Below are positions 13,106 through 20,970 of a DNA stretch of 64,000 bases, piece after piece. This stretch comes from Brevibacillus reuszeri (GTDB taxonomy: Bacteria > Bacillota > Bacilli > Brevibacillales > Brevibacillaceae). The notes under the pieces are model-generated. The model worked only from the letters and a program-made list of their open reading frames with translations, was not told the origin of the DNA and did no database searches. The translations under genes were made by a program, and so were the position numbers. Every line of letters starts with the position of its first letter. The first letter of the stretch is position 1. The stretch covers positions 2,107,493-2,171,492 of the forward strand of contig NZ_LGIQ01000009.1 in NCBI RefSeq assembly GCF_001187725.1, read 5' to 3'.

Positions 13106-15673
13106 ATGAGGAAAACGATACAGGTCATTTTTGCAATCGTCTTGGTCATAACGATGACGGTCACCAACGTTCAGCCTATTTTCGCTGCTTCGGGAAAGGC
13201 GAACGATCCGTACCTGGGGAATCAAATCCATTTGAGTCAAATCAACGCAGACAAGGCCTGGTCGGTGGTAAACAGCAACGAATCCATTGTCATTGCGGTT
13301 CTTGATTCAGGAGCTGATTACAATCATCCTGATTTGAAAGACAACCTTTTGCCTGGGATCAATTTGGTCACGCCGGGGAGAAGTGCACAGGATGACAATG
13401 GGCATGGAACGGCAGTCGCAGGTATCCTCGCAGCCAAAGGGAATAATGGCATAGGAGTAGCGGGCGTACTATGGAATGCCCGTATTTTACCAATCAAGGT
13501 GCTCGATAAAAAAGGTGTGGCTGACGTCGACTTGATTGCAAAAGGAATTAACACAGCTCTGGATCAAGGGGCTAAAATCATCGTCATGTCAGTGAGCAGC
13601 ATGTCCTACTCCAGGGCGCTTGTTACCGCTGTTAATCGTGCTGAAAAAAATGGCGCAATCATCGTTGCGGCAAGCGGGAATGAAGCAGATCGCGTGGCTT
13701 TTCCAGCGGCTTATCCAACGGTTATAGCCGTAGGTGCAGTAAGAAACAATAACCAGCCACTCCATGAATCCAATACTGGACCCGAGCTGAATATCGTGGC
13801 TCCTGGTTTCAATGTGTATACGACCAAGCTCGGTGGGGTATATGGTCCATTTAGTGGAACCTCAGCGGCTGCTCCTCAGGTGGCAGGTGCTGCTGCTCTT
13901 ATTCTTGCACGCAATCCAAAAATGACTCCTTTGGATGTAAGAATGCAGCTCTATCAGACGGCTACGGCTATTGGGGGGATGGGGTGGAACCGAACAACCG
14001 GGTATGGCTTGCTGGATGTGAACAAAGCGGTTCGCACACCGATGTCCTTGGACTTTTATGGGGCAAATGATTCCAAGTCTACTGCAGCAGCTTTTCCTAT
14101 CGAGTCACAAATAAGAGCAACGCTCGGGCCGAATAATACGGTTGACTGGTTCCGGATGGATATTCCCTATGATGGAAAAGTGAACTTTACTTCGTCCATT
14201 ACTTCGAGTGTAAGCTCAGCGATGGCAGCCACTTTTTACACGGATAATCGGCAACCTGTTACGGAGTATTTCGGTAATGGGGATACAGTCACAGTTCCGG
14301 CTAAAGCTGGACGCATGTATATAAAGATCGTGCGTACAGCTGGAGTCAATACGTTTACGTATGTCTTGACCAGCAGGTTCAGTATCAACCCGGATCGCAA
14401 TGAACCAAATGATACGGAAGCAACAGCAAGACCACTCGTAGGAAATCAAATCAGTGTCATTGGGAACTTCCATTATGAAGGGGATCAGGATTGGTTCTCG
14501 TACTACGTTCGTGAATACGGTCAAATGGACGTAACAGTGACTCCTGATAACAAGCGGATGGACATTGTTTTGGCGATCGGCAAGCAAACTCAGGGGAAAA
14601 ATACGGTCTGGGACGCTCCCTATGACAATGGAACTCGTGATAATCCAACAGAGCATGTGAGAAAAGACGTGTCTCCTGGCAAGTATTTGATTCGCATCAG
14701 TGAGTATGAGCAAAATGCAGTGAATGGTGAGTACCGCCTGGACTTGGGTTTTACCCCGATCAAGAAAGATACGAATGAACCGAATGATACGTATCTTCAG
14801 GCATCACCGCTTGCAGGTGGAACCTTGATGACAGGGAATTTTCCAACGGCAACAGATTCAGACTGGTTCCAATTTAGGGTCAATGCAGAATCATACGTCA
14901 GCATTAGAGCGCCATTTGTTCCGGTTTCAAGTGGAGTAAGACTTGCTCTCTACAGTGAGAAAAACCTCGATTATGCGATGGCCAGTACAAACGAAGTGGC
15001 TGAGCTGTCCGATCAGGGCAGAGAAATCGTTGGTTTGCGCTTGCAGCCAGGTAAGTACTATATCCGTTTGAATAGTGGTACTCCCTTCCAATACGATTTG
15101 TATCGCTTGACTGTGAACCAGCAGGTGCTTGTCGCAGGATATCGCGATATTTCCGATCACTGGGCGCGCCCGGAGATCGTGAAGCTGAGTGGTAGAGGAA
15201 TTGTCAAAGGCTTCGATGATGCTACATTCAAGCCAAATCAGGCTGTGACTCGCGCGCAATTTGCGACGATGCTCATTCAGGCGATGAGAGCAAGTGGACA
15301 ATCTGTAGGCAGCACATACAGAGGGAACGCAGCTTTCAGTGACATGCCAAAAAGTCACTGGGCGTATAACAATTTGGGACTGGCTTATCAGCAAGGCATC
15401 TTGAAGGGATACCCGAACAATCGCATGAGGCCTGACCAAGCGATTTCCCGCGCAGAAATGGCGGCTATGATTGCCCGGGCCCAAAAGCTTATGCTGTATA
15501 GCCGAAGTACGTCCTCCTATCGGGATGTGCCGACCAGCCACTGGGCTTCGTCAGCGATCGAGGCTCTTACAGCGCGAAAATGGGTGAACGGATACGGATC
15601 GACGTTCAAACCGCAGGGTATCGCCACGCGAGCTGAAGTGGTTGTCTTGCTTTCCAAAGCGTACAAATTATAA
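13106..15673 (+). CDS. Secreted subtilisin-like serine protease with three SLH domains
   Basis: The 855-residue protein has a signal peptide (basic MRK, hydrophobic residues 7-26, cleavage near AA-S). A complete S8 catalytic domain follows: Asp67 in AVLDSG, His100 in NGHGTAVAG, oxyanion Asn192 in AASGNE and Ser253 in SGTSAAAP. Residues about 310-670 carry repeated pre-peptidase C-terminal-type beta domains, each with a PNDT..A..L start and SDWF/QDWF motif. Three SLH domains end the protein (about 680-855: YRDISDHWA, FSDMPKSHWA, YRDVPTSHWA). SLH domains bind pyruvylated secondary wall polymer, so the enzyme is displayed on the cell wall or S-layer. Processing of S-layer proteins is a plausible but unproven role. 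No propeptide inhibitor domain of usual length is evident between signal and catalytic domain. Confidence 0.92.
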   Translation: MRKTIQVIFAIVLVITMTVTNVQPIFAASGKANDPYLGNQIHLSQINADKAWSVVNSNESIVIAVLDSGADYNHPDLKDNLLPGINLVTPGRSAQDDNGHGTAVAGILAAKGNNGIGVAGVLWNARILPIKVLDKKGVADVDLIAKGINTALDQGAKIIVMSVSSMSYSRALVTAVNRAEKNGAIIVAASGNEADRVAFPAAYPTVIAVGAVRNNNQPLHESNTGPELNIVAPGFNVYTTKLGGVYGPFSGTSAAAPQVAGAAALILARNPKMTPLDVRMQLYQTATAIGGMGWNRTTGYGLLDVNKAVRTPMSLDFYGANDSKSTAAAFPIESQIRATLGPNNTVDWFRMDIPYDGKVNFTSSITSSVSSAMAATFYTDNRQPVTEYFGNGDTVTVPAKAGRMYIKIVRTAGVNTFTYVLTSRFSINPDRNEPNDTEATARPLVGNQISVIGNFHYEGDQDWFSYYVREYGQMDVTVTPDNKRMDIVLAIGKQTQGKNTVWDAPYDNGTRDNPTEHVRKDVSPGKYLIRISEYEQNAVNGEYRLDLGFTPIKKDTNEPNDTYLQASPLAGGTLMTGNFPTATDSDWFQFRVNAESYVSIRAPFVPVSSGVRLALYSEKNLDYAMASTNEVAELSDQGREIVGLRLQPGKYYIRLNSGTPFQYDLYRLTVNQQVLVAGYRDISDHWARPEIVKLSGRGIVKGFDDATFKPNQAVTRAQFATMLIQAMRASGQSVGSTYRGNAAFSDMPKSHWAYNNLGLAYQQGILKGYPNNRMRPDQAISRAEMAAMIARAQKLMLYSRSTSSYRDVPTSHWASSAIEALTARKWVNGYGSTFKPQGIATRAEVVVLLSKAYKL

Positions 15674-15758
15674 CAGCAAGAGCATGCGAATGCAGAAGGT
15701 ATGAAGGAACTGATCTTATTGTTTGTACTGGAAATGCATGCTTTGTAAAATGTGTCTA

Positions 15759-15787
15759 TTGACACCATAGAAAAAAACAATTATTCT
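15759..15787 (+). promoter_or_regulatory. Sigma-A promoter of metK
   Basis: TTGACA (15759-15764), 17-bp spacer, TATTCT (15782-15787), about 18 bases ahead of the riboswitch. Confidence 0.75.
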
Positions 15788-15804
15788 ATATTCCGTAATG
15801 GATA

Positions 15805-15905
15805 CTCTTATCCAGAGCAGGCGGAGGGACTGGCCCGATGAAACCCGGCAACCGACTAGAGCGGTGCTAACCAGCAGAACGGACATCTGTTCTGGCCGAT
15901 AAGAG
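15805..15905 (+). ncRNA. SAM-I riboswitch (S-box) controlling metK
   Basis: The P1 stem is CTCTTATC (15805-15812) with GATAAGAG (15898-15905). Between them are the S-box core words GGCGGAGGGA, GGCCCGATGAAACCCGGCAACC and GCGGTGCTAA in the correct order. S-adenosylmethionine binding stabilises P1 and favours the terminator immediately downstream, shutting off its own synthesis gene. Confidence 0.96.
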
Positions 15906-15929
15906 GATGAAGGAAGCAAAAAGCGCTCA

Positions 15930-15966
15930 AACCTTTTCCTCCAAAAACTCGGAAAAGGTTTTTTTT
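15930..15966 (+). terminator. Riboswitch-controlled terminator ahead of metK
   Basis: AACCTTTTCC (15930-15939) and GGAAAAGGTT (15951-15960), then six or more T. This is the expression platform of the S-box. Confidence 0.93.
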
Positions 15967-16040
15967 ATTGCGTTTACGTCGATAAAATCCTGTCTCGGCT
16001 ACCACACTATTTGTATGAGGTCAAAGGAGGTATTTTTCTC

Positions 16041-17252
16041 ATGGCTTTGCAAAAAGGTCGTCGTCTCTTTACATCTGAATCCGTAACTGAAGGGCATCCG
16101 GATAAGATTTGTGACCAAGTCTCTGACTCTATCCTCGATGCGATTCTGTCTAAAGATCCAAATGCTCGTGTAGCATGCGAAACATCTGTAACAACTGGAT
16201 TGGTGCTCGTAGCTGGTGAAATCACCACAAACACCTACGTTGATATTCAAAAACTGGTTCGTGAAACCATCCGTGAAATTGGTTATGATCGTGCCAAGTT
16301 TGGTTTTGACGCAGATACTTGCGGTGTAATCACTGCGATCGGCGAACAATCTGCTGATATCGCTCTTGGTGTTGACCAAGCTCTGGAAGCGCGCGAAGGC
16401 AAAATGACTGACGCTGAAATCGAAGCAATCGGTGCTGGTGACCAAGGTCTGATGTTTGGCTTTGCTTGCAACGAAACACCTGAGCTGATGCCACTGCCAA
16501 TCAGCATGTCCCACCAACTGGCTCGCCGTCTGACTGAAGTGCGCAAAAACGGCACTCTGGCTTACCTGCGCCCAGATGGTAAAACACAAGTAACGGTTGA
16601 GTACGATGGAGACAAGCCTGTTCGTATCGATACCATCGTTATTTCTACGCAACATGCTCCAGAAACAACGCTGGAGCAAATCCAAAAAGATTTGGTTGAG
16701 CACGTAGTAGGGCCAGTCGTTCCTGCTGAACTTCTGGATGCAGAAACCAAATACTTCATCAACCCAACTGGCCGTTTCGTAATTGGCGGACCACAAGGGG
16801 ATGCTGGCTTGACTGGTCGCAAAATCATCGTAGATACCTACGGCGGTTATGCTCGTCATGGCGGCGGTGCTTTCTCCGGAAAAGATCCAACCAAAGTAGA
16901 CCGTTCCGGTGCATACGCTGCTCGTTATGTAGCAAAAAACATCGTAGCAGCAGGATTGGCTGACAAGTGCGAGGTTCAAGTAGCTTACGCAATTGGTGTA
17001 GCACAGCCTGTTTCCATCGCTGTAGATACATTTGGTACAGGAACCATTTCCGAAGAAGATCTGGTGAAACTGGTTCGCAAAAACTTCGACCTTCGTCCAG
17101 CTGGTATCATTAAAGAGCTCGACCTGCGTCGTCCAATTTACAAACAAACAGCTGCTTATGGCCACTTCGGACGTAATGACCTGAATGTTCCTTGGGAGCA
17201 AACAGACAAAGCGGAAGTACTGAAGCAAGAAGCAGCACAACTTGCAAAATAA
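16041..17252 (+). CDS. metK: S-adenosylmethionine synthetase
   Basis: The 403-residue protein makes S-adenosylmethionine from methionine and ATP in the cytoplasm. Signature segments include GHPDKICDQVSD at the N-terminus, GAGDQGLMFG in the middle and GGGAFSGKDPTKVDRS near residue 280. Start ATG 16041 has AAAGGAGG eight bases upstream; the in-frame ATG at 16011 lies ahead of that site and is not used. It is a single-gene transcription unit between the S-box and a strong terminator. Codon use suggests high expression. Confidence 0.97.
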   Translation: MALQKGRRLFTSESVTEGHPDKICDQVSDSILDAILSKDPNARVACETSVTTGLVLVAGEITTNTYVDIQKLVRETIREIGYDRAKFGFDADTCGVITAIGEQSADIALGVDQALEAREGKMTDAEIEAIGAGDQGLMFGFACNETPELMPLPISMSHQLARRLTEVRKNGTLAYLRPDGKTQVTVEYDGDKPVRIDTIVISTQHAPETTLEQIQKDLVEHVVGPVVPAELLDAETKYFINPTGRFVIGGPQGDAGLTGRKIIVDTYGGYARHGGGAFSGKDPTKVDRSGAYAARYVAKNIVAAGLADKCEVQVAYAIGVAQPVSIAVDTFGTGTISEEDLVKLVRKNFDLRPAGIIKELDLRRPIYKQTAAYGHFGRNDLNVPWEQTDKAEVLKQEAAQLAK

Positions 17253-17265
17253 GAACGGTAAAGAA

Positions 17266-17298
17266 AGAGCCTAGTACTGTTACTAGGCTCTTTTTGTT
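17266..17298 (+). terminator. Terminator after metK
   Basis: AGAGCCTAGTA and TACTAGGCTCT (11 bp), loop CTGT, then TTTTT. A further GC-rich hairpin (GCGCGTCC/GGACGCGC) lies at about 17327-17359. Confidence 0.93.
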
Positions 17299-17382
17299 GT
17301 GAAAATCGTCAGCGTGGCTGCATAGTGCGCGTCCGGCGTTGGGAGTTATTGGGGACGCGCGGACAAAGGATTTTGTAGGGTT

Positions 17383-18438
17383 ATGTCGAATCTCATAAAA
17401 TGGGAAGTGAGGAGGGGTTTTTTGCGAAATAGAAGGCTCTTCCTGATCGTGTTTGTTACCTTTTTGTTTCTTATTGTGGCTGGTGGATTACTTGGTGAAT
17501 CGGATTTGGTAAAAAAGAATGCGCAAAAAGTGCAACCTTTTCCCCAAGTTGATACGTCTAACTACATAAGTGATGCACAGAATGCTGAGCCAAACGTCAC
17601 GGCAATCCAAAAAGCAACCGTAATTCAAAAAAAGTGGTACAACAATCAGGTTGTCGTTTTAAATTATCATCATGTAACTGATCAAAAGGATCAGAAATAC
17701 GTCATATCGCCAGAACTGTTTGCTCGGCACATGGCGTTTTTACATGACAATGATCTACATCCGATCACACTTGCAGAGTTTACGCAATTTGTTGACACAG
17801 GTACCTTGCCCACGGAGAATGCGGTATTCATTACATTTGATGACGGATATGAAAGCTACTATACAGAAGCGTTCCCGATTATGCGTGAATATGGGTATCC
17901 ATCCGTCAACTTTGCCATTGCAGGCAGGATACGAGATGTAGCAGAGCGAAAGCGCGAAAACATGACGACACCATTATCTCGTCAACAGGTAAAAGAAATG
18001 ATAGCCTCTGGACTGGTTGATGTTGCTTCTCATACGTACAGCCTGCATGAAGATGAGGAGCGTAATGAATGGGGAGACCTTGGACCAGGGACGGCACCGG
18101 TCTATTTAAAGGATCTGGACCGTTTGGAAGGCGAAGGGGAGTATAGAAATCGGCTCTATGTTGATTTCGTGATGTCACGAGTAGGTCTTGGATCTTGGAT
18201 TGGTCACGACGTAAACGCAATCTCCCTGCCGTTTGGTTATACCAACAGCATCGTGCTGGAGACGGCACGACAAGCCGGTTACAAGTATGTATTTACTACT
18301 ACACCAGGGCTAGTAAAACGTGGAACGAATCCGTTTGCCATCCCGAGAAATGGCGTCGGGTTACGAGATGTGGATGAGACCAGCCTCCATCAGCTGTTCA
18401 CGAAAGCGAAAAATGAGTTTGAAGGAGAGCAATCATGA
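17383..18438 (+). CDS. Membrane-anchored polysaccharide deacetylase family protein
   Basis: The 351-residue protein has a basic N-terminus, a single uncleaved transmembrane helix (about residues 19-37), a linker and a NodB-type domain. Motifs are LNYHHVT (where the metal-site motif often begins), FITFDDGYESYY with the catalytic and metal aspartates, and VASHTYSLH giving the zinc histidine. The layout and the absence of some C-terminal motifs resemble the IcaB/PgaB and YheN-like exo-deacetylases, acting on N-acetylated cell-wall or exopolysaccharide sugars outside the membrane. The substrate cannot be assigned. The stop overlaps the ATG of degS by four bases, so it is probably cotranscribed with degSU. 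Confidence 0.85.
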   Translation: MSNLIKWEVRRGFLRNRRLFLIVFVTFLFLIVAGGLLGESDLVKKNAQKVQPFPQVDTSNYISDAQNAEPNVTAIQKATVIQKKWYNNQVVVLNYHHVTDQKDQKYVISPELFARHMAFLHDNDLHPITLAEFTQFVDTGTLPTENAVFITFDDGYESYYTEAFPIMREYGYPSVNFAIAGRIRDVAERKRENMTTPLSRQQVKEMIASGLVDVASHTYSLHEDEERNEWGDLGPGTAPVYLKDLDRLEGEGEYRNRLYVDFVMSRVGLGSWIGHDVNAISLPFGYTNSIVLETARQAGYKYVFTTTPGLVKRGTNPFAIPRNGVGLRDVDETSLHQLFTKAKNEFEGEQS

Positions 18439-19577
18439 ACAAAGCCATAGACATCAGCGTGCTCGATGGGGTAATCAAGCGGACGATCGAAACGGTTGAG
18501 ACAAGCAAAACCCAAATATTTGATATAGCTGAAAACGCAAGACAACAAGGCAACTCGCTGAAGCTTGATTTGCACGAGCTGCGACAGGAAATTTCCAAGG
18601 TCATTCAGAAGGTAGATGCATTGGAGCTTGCGTACCAAAAATCACGGAACAGGCTCGTATTGGTGAGTCGTAATTTTCATATGTACACCGAGGAAGACAT
18701 TCGGATCGCATATGAAGAGGCGAGCCGCATCCAAGTGGAGCTCTCTATTTACCGAGAGCGCGAAAATAATCTAAAGCGAAGACGTAATGATTTGGAGCGT
18801 CAATTGCGAACGCTGGAGGAAACGATCGTCCGAGCTGAGAAGCTAGTTTCTCAAATGGGAGTCGTACTTGGTTACCTAACAGGGGACTTGAGCAAAATCG
18901 GAGAGGCATTGGAGTCGGCGAAGCAGCACCAGCTCATGGGGCTAAAAGTCATCCAGGCGCAGGAAGAAGAGCGCAAGCGTGTAGCGCGAGAGATCCATGA
19001 TGGACCGGCACAGTCGATGGCAAATGTCGTTTTGAGGTCGGAAATTGTCGAAAAAATGCTCAAGAACGAGCGGATTTTGGAAGCGCAGATGGAGCTGCAT
19101 GAACTGAAGGAAATGGTCCGCATGAGCCTGGGCGATGTCAGAAGAATTATTTTCGATTTGCGTCCGATGGCCTTGGATGATCTGGGGTTGGTACCGACCC
19201 TGCAAAAATATATTCGTACATGCGAAGAGCGTATCGCTTCTTCTATTGATCTGGTAATATTTGGTATAGAGCCTCCTTTGCGCAGTTCAGTAAAAGCCGC
19301 GATTTTCCGATTAGTACAAGAGTGCCTGAATAATGTGGAAAAGCATGCTGAGGCAACTACTGTGCAAGTGAAGCTAGAGTTTTTACAGGAATCACTGAGT
19401 CTCGTAGTCAAAGATGACGGTGTTGGCTTTGATCTGGAAAAACGGATGGCCAATGGAAATTCATTTGGATTGCTCGGCATGAGGGAGCGCGTTCAGTTAC
19501 TGGAGGGCTCTGTAGAATTGCAATCGGCACCAGGTGAAGGAACGAGAGTGATATTCCAAATACCACTGAAAATGTAA
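18435..19577 (+). CDS. degS: DegS sensor histidine kinase (cytoplasmic)
   Basis: The 380-residue protein has no transmembrane helix. Residues about 25-175 are a coiled-coil sensor region as in DegS. A HisKA_3 box follows with His188 in VAREIHDGPAQSMANVVLR, then an ATPase domain with N-box ECLNNVEKHA and G-boxes DDGVGFD and GLLGMRER. It phosphorylates DegU, controlling exoenzymes, competence, biofilm and motility. GGAGAG precedes the ATG, which overlaps the upstream stop. The 32-base gap to degU implies one operon. Confidence 0.95.
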   Translation: MNKAIDISVLDGVIKRTIETVETSKTQIFDIAENARQQGNSLKLDLHELRQEISKVIQKVDALELAYQKSRNRLVLVSRNFHMYTEEDIRIAYEEASRIQVELSIYRERENNLKRRRNDLERQLRTLEETIVRAEKLVSQMGVVLGYLTGDLSKIGEALESAKQHQLMGLKVIQAQEEERKRVAREIHDGPAQSMANVVLRSEIVEKMLKNERILEAQMELHELKEMVRMSLGDVRRIIFDLRPMALDDLGLVPTLQKYIRTCEERIASSIDLVIFGIEPPLRSSVKAAIFRLVQECLNNVEKHAEATTVQVKLEFLQESLSLVVKDDGVGFDLEKRMANGNSFGLLGMRERVQLLEGSVELQSAPGEGTRVIFQIPLKM

Positions 19578-19609
19578 AATCACACAGAATGTACACAGGG
19601 GGATGAACC

Positions 19610-20317
19610 ATGGATAAAAGACAGCAAGAGCTCCGTATCGTAATTGTAGACGACCATCAATTATTCCGTGAGGGCGTAAAACGTATCCTGGAGATGGAAG
19701 ATGACTTCAAGGTCGTTGGAGAAGGTTCCGATGGTGGAGAGGCAGCATTGCTCGCCGAGGAGCACAAGCCGGATGTTCTGCTTATGGACATCAATATGCC
19801 GAATATCAATGGGGTTTCCGCTGCTGAGAGCGTCATTAGCGTGAGTCCAACTACTCGTGTCATCATGCTGTCGATTCATGACGATGAAGGCTACGTTTAT
19901 CGTACACTGCGATCCGGTGCATCCGGTTACTTGCTCAAGGAAATGGGAACGAGTGACCTGGTGGATGCCGTTCGTGTAGTTGCATGTGGTGGCGCATACA
20001 TACATCCCAAGGTGACGGGCAAGCTGATCGAGGAATTCCGTCGCTTGAGTGAGCAAGAGGGATCGACAGAACGCAGCTTTTCTGTAGATGATTCACAAAC
20101 GATTGATCCAAAAGTGATCGAATCTTTGACTCGCCGTGAGCGAGAAGTGCTGCAGCTGATGGCAGAAGGAAAGAGTAACCGTGCGATTGGTGAGTTTTTG
20201 TTTATTAGTGAAAAGACCGTTAAAAACCATGTCAGCAGCATTTTGCAAAAGTTGAGCGTGCAAGACCGCACACAAGCAGTTGTTATTTCGATTAAAAACG
20301 GTTGGGTAAAACTGTAG
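19610..20317 (+). CDS. degU: DegU response regulator
   Basis: The 235-residue NarL/LuxR-type regulator has a receiver with phospho-acceptor Asp60 in VLLMDINMP, the Thr/Ser in MLSIHDD and Lys in YLLKEMG. Its C-terminal LuxR helix-turn-helix runs about residues 165-230 (LTRREREVLQLMAEGKSNRAIGEFLFISEKTVKNHVSSILQKL). The linker is a little longer than in B. subtilis. The GGGGGATG ribosome site is well placed. Its likely targets in this window (protease, com genes, flagellar genes) are inference. Confidence 0.96.
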   Translation: MDKRQQELRIVIVDDHQLFREGVKRILEMEDDFKVVGEGSDGGEAALLAEEHKPDVLLMDINMPNINGVSAAESVISVSPTTRVIMLSIHDDEGYVYRTLRSGASGYLLKEMGTSDLVDAVRVVACGGAYIHPKVTGKLIEEFRRLSEQEGSTERSFSVDDSQTIDPKVIESLTRREREVLQLMAEGKSNRAIGEFLFISEKTVKNHVSSILQKLSVQDRTQAVVISIKNGWVKL

Positions 20318-20386
20318 GCAGTTGTCAAAAAGTGACCTTGTTCAAGCCATCCGGCATACCTTGTTAATGGAGGAGGTATGACCGTG

Positions 20387-20758
20387 ATGGAAGAACTGGT
20401 TGTATGGCTACTGGCGGCATTTGGCTGCTCCTCTTTATTAGTGATGATAGCTGAACGCTGGATTCAGCAGATGACCGGGATTGCCGAGCTGCCGTCTGTA
20501 CATTACAGGCTGCTGCTGCGCGATTCAGAGCAGGTGCTGGAACAAGTCGTTCGGAAGCTGTTGTTTCGCTCTTACTGGAGTGGCAAGCCCATTCGTATTA
20601 CGTTGATAGATGAAGGGTCCGTAGATGATACGCCCCACATATCTACAGTCTTGAACCGCTATCCGCATTGTCAATTGTTTGACTGGCAAGACGCAGTGGG
20701 ATCAGGAACAATTGTTACGATTGATTTACGCAGCATGAATCATAAGGAGCGCTTCTAG
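20387..20758 (+). CDS. Small membrane-anchored protein of unknown function
   Basis: About 123 residues: an N-terminal transmembrane helix (LVVWLLAAFGCSSLLVMIA) and a soluble domain with a DEGSVDDTP segment and alternating strands (IRITLIDEGSVDDT, GTIVTIDLRSM). The segment superficially recalls the VDDGSTD motif of family 2 glycosyltransferases, but the protein is far too short for one. GGAGGAGG at 20369-20376 is too close to the first ATG (20378), so GTG 20384 or ATG 20387 is the likely start. It lies 60 bases behind degU and could be in that operon. No function is assigned. Confidence 0.7.
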   Translation: MEELVVWLLAAFGCSSLLVMIAERWIQQMTGIAELPSVHYRLLLRDSEQVLEQVVRKLLFRSYWSGKPIRITLIDEGSVDDTPHISTVLNRYPHCQLFDWQDAVGSGTIVTIDLRSMNHKERF

Positions 20759-20773
20759 CGTTCCTTATTTTTT
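20744..20773 (+). terminator. Terminator overlapping the preceding stop codon
   Basis: AAGGAGCG and CGTTCCTT (one mismatch) around CTTCTAG, followed by ATTTTTTT. Confidence 0.7.
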
Positions 20774-20970
20774 TGCGAGCAAATTCGACACATTGAGCGA
20801 TGGATGCTTACATGCGGATAAAAAAATTGTCAGAGCTGAATTTTCTAAGTGGAAAATATTTTCTGAATTTTAGATTCATACATATTGAAATCTTCTTTGT
20901 TCTTGGACTATGATCTTCGTAAGAATACCGAGCAGTCCCTATTCACTCATGGATCGAGGGGAAGTCAGTC

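Noticed and set aside
15999..17240. 413-codon minus-strand ORF
   Set aside because: Antisense shadow of metK; strong codon bias of metK leaves the opposite frame free of stops.
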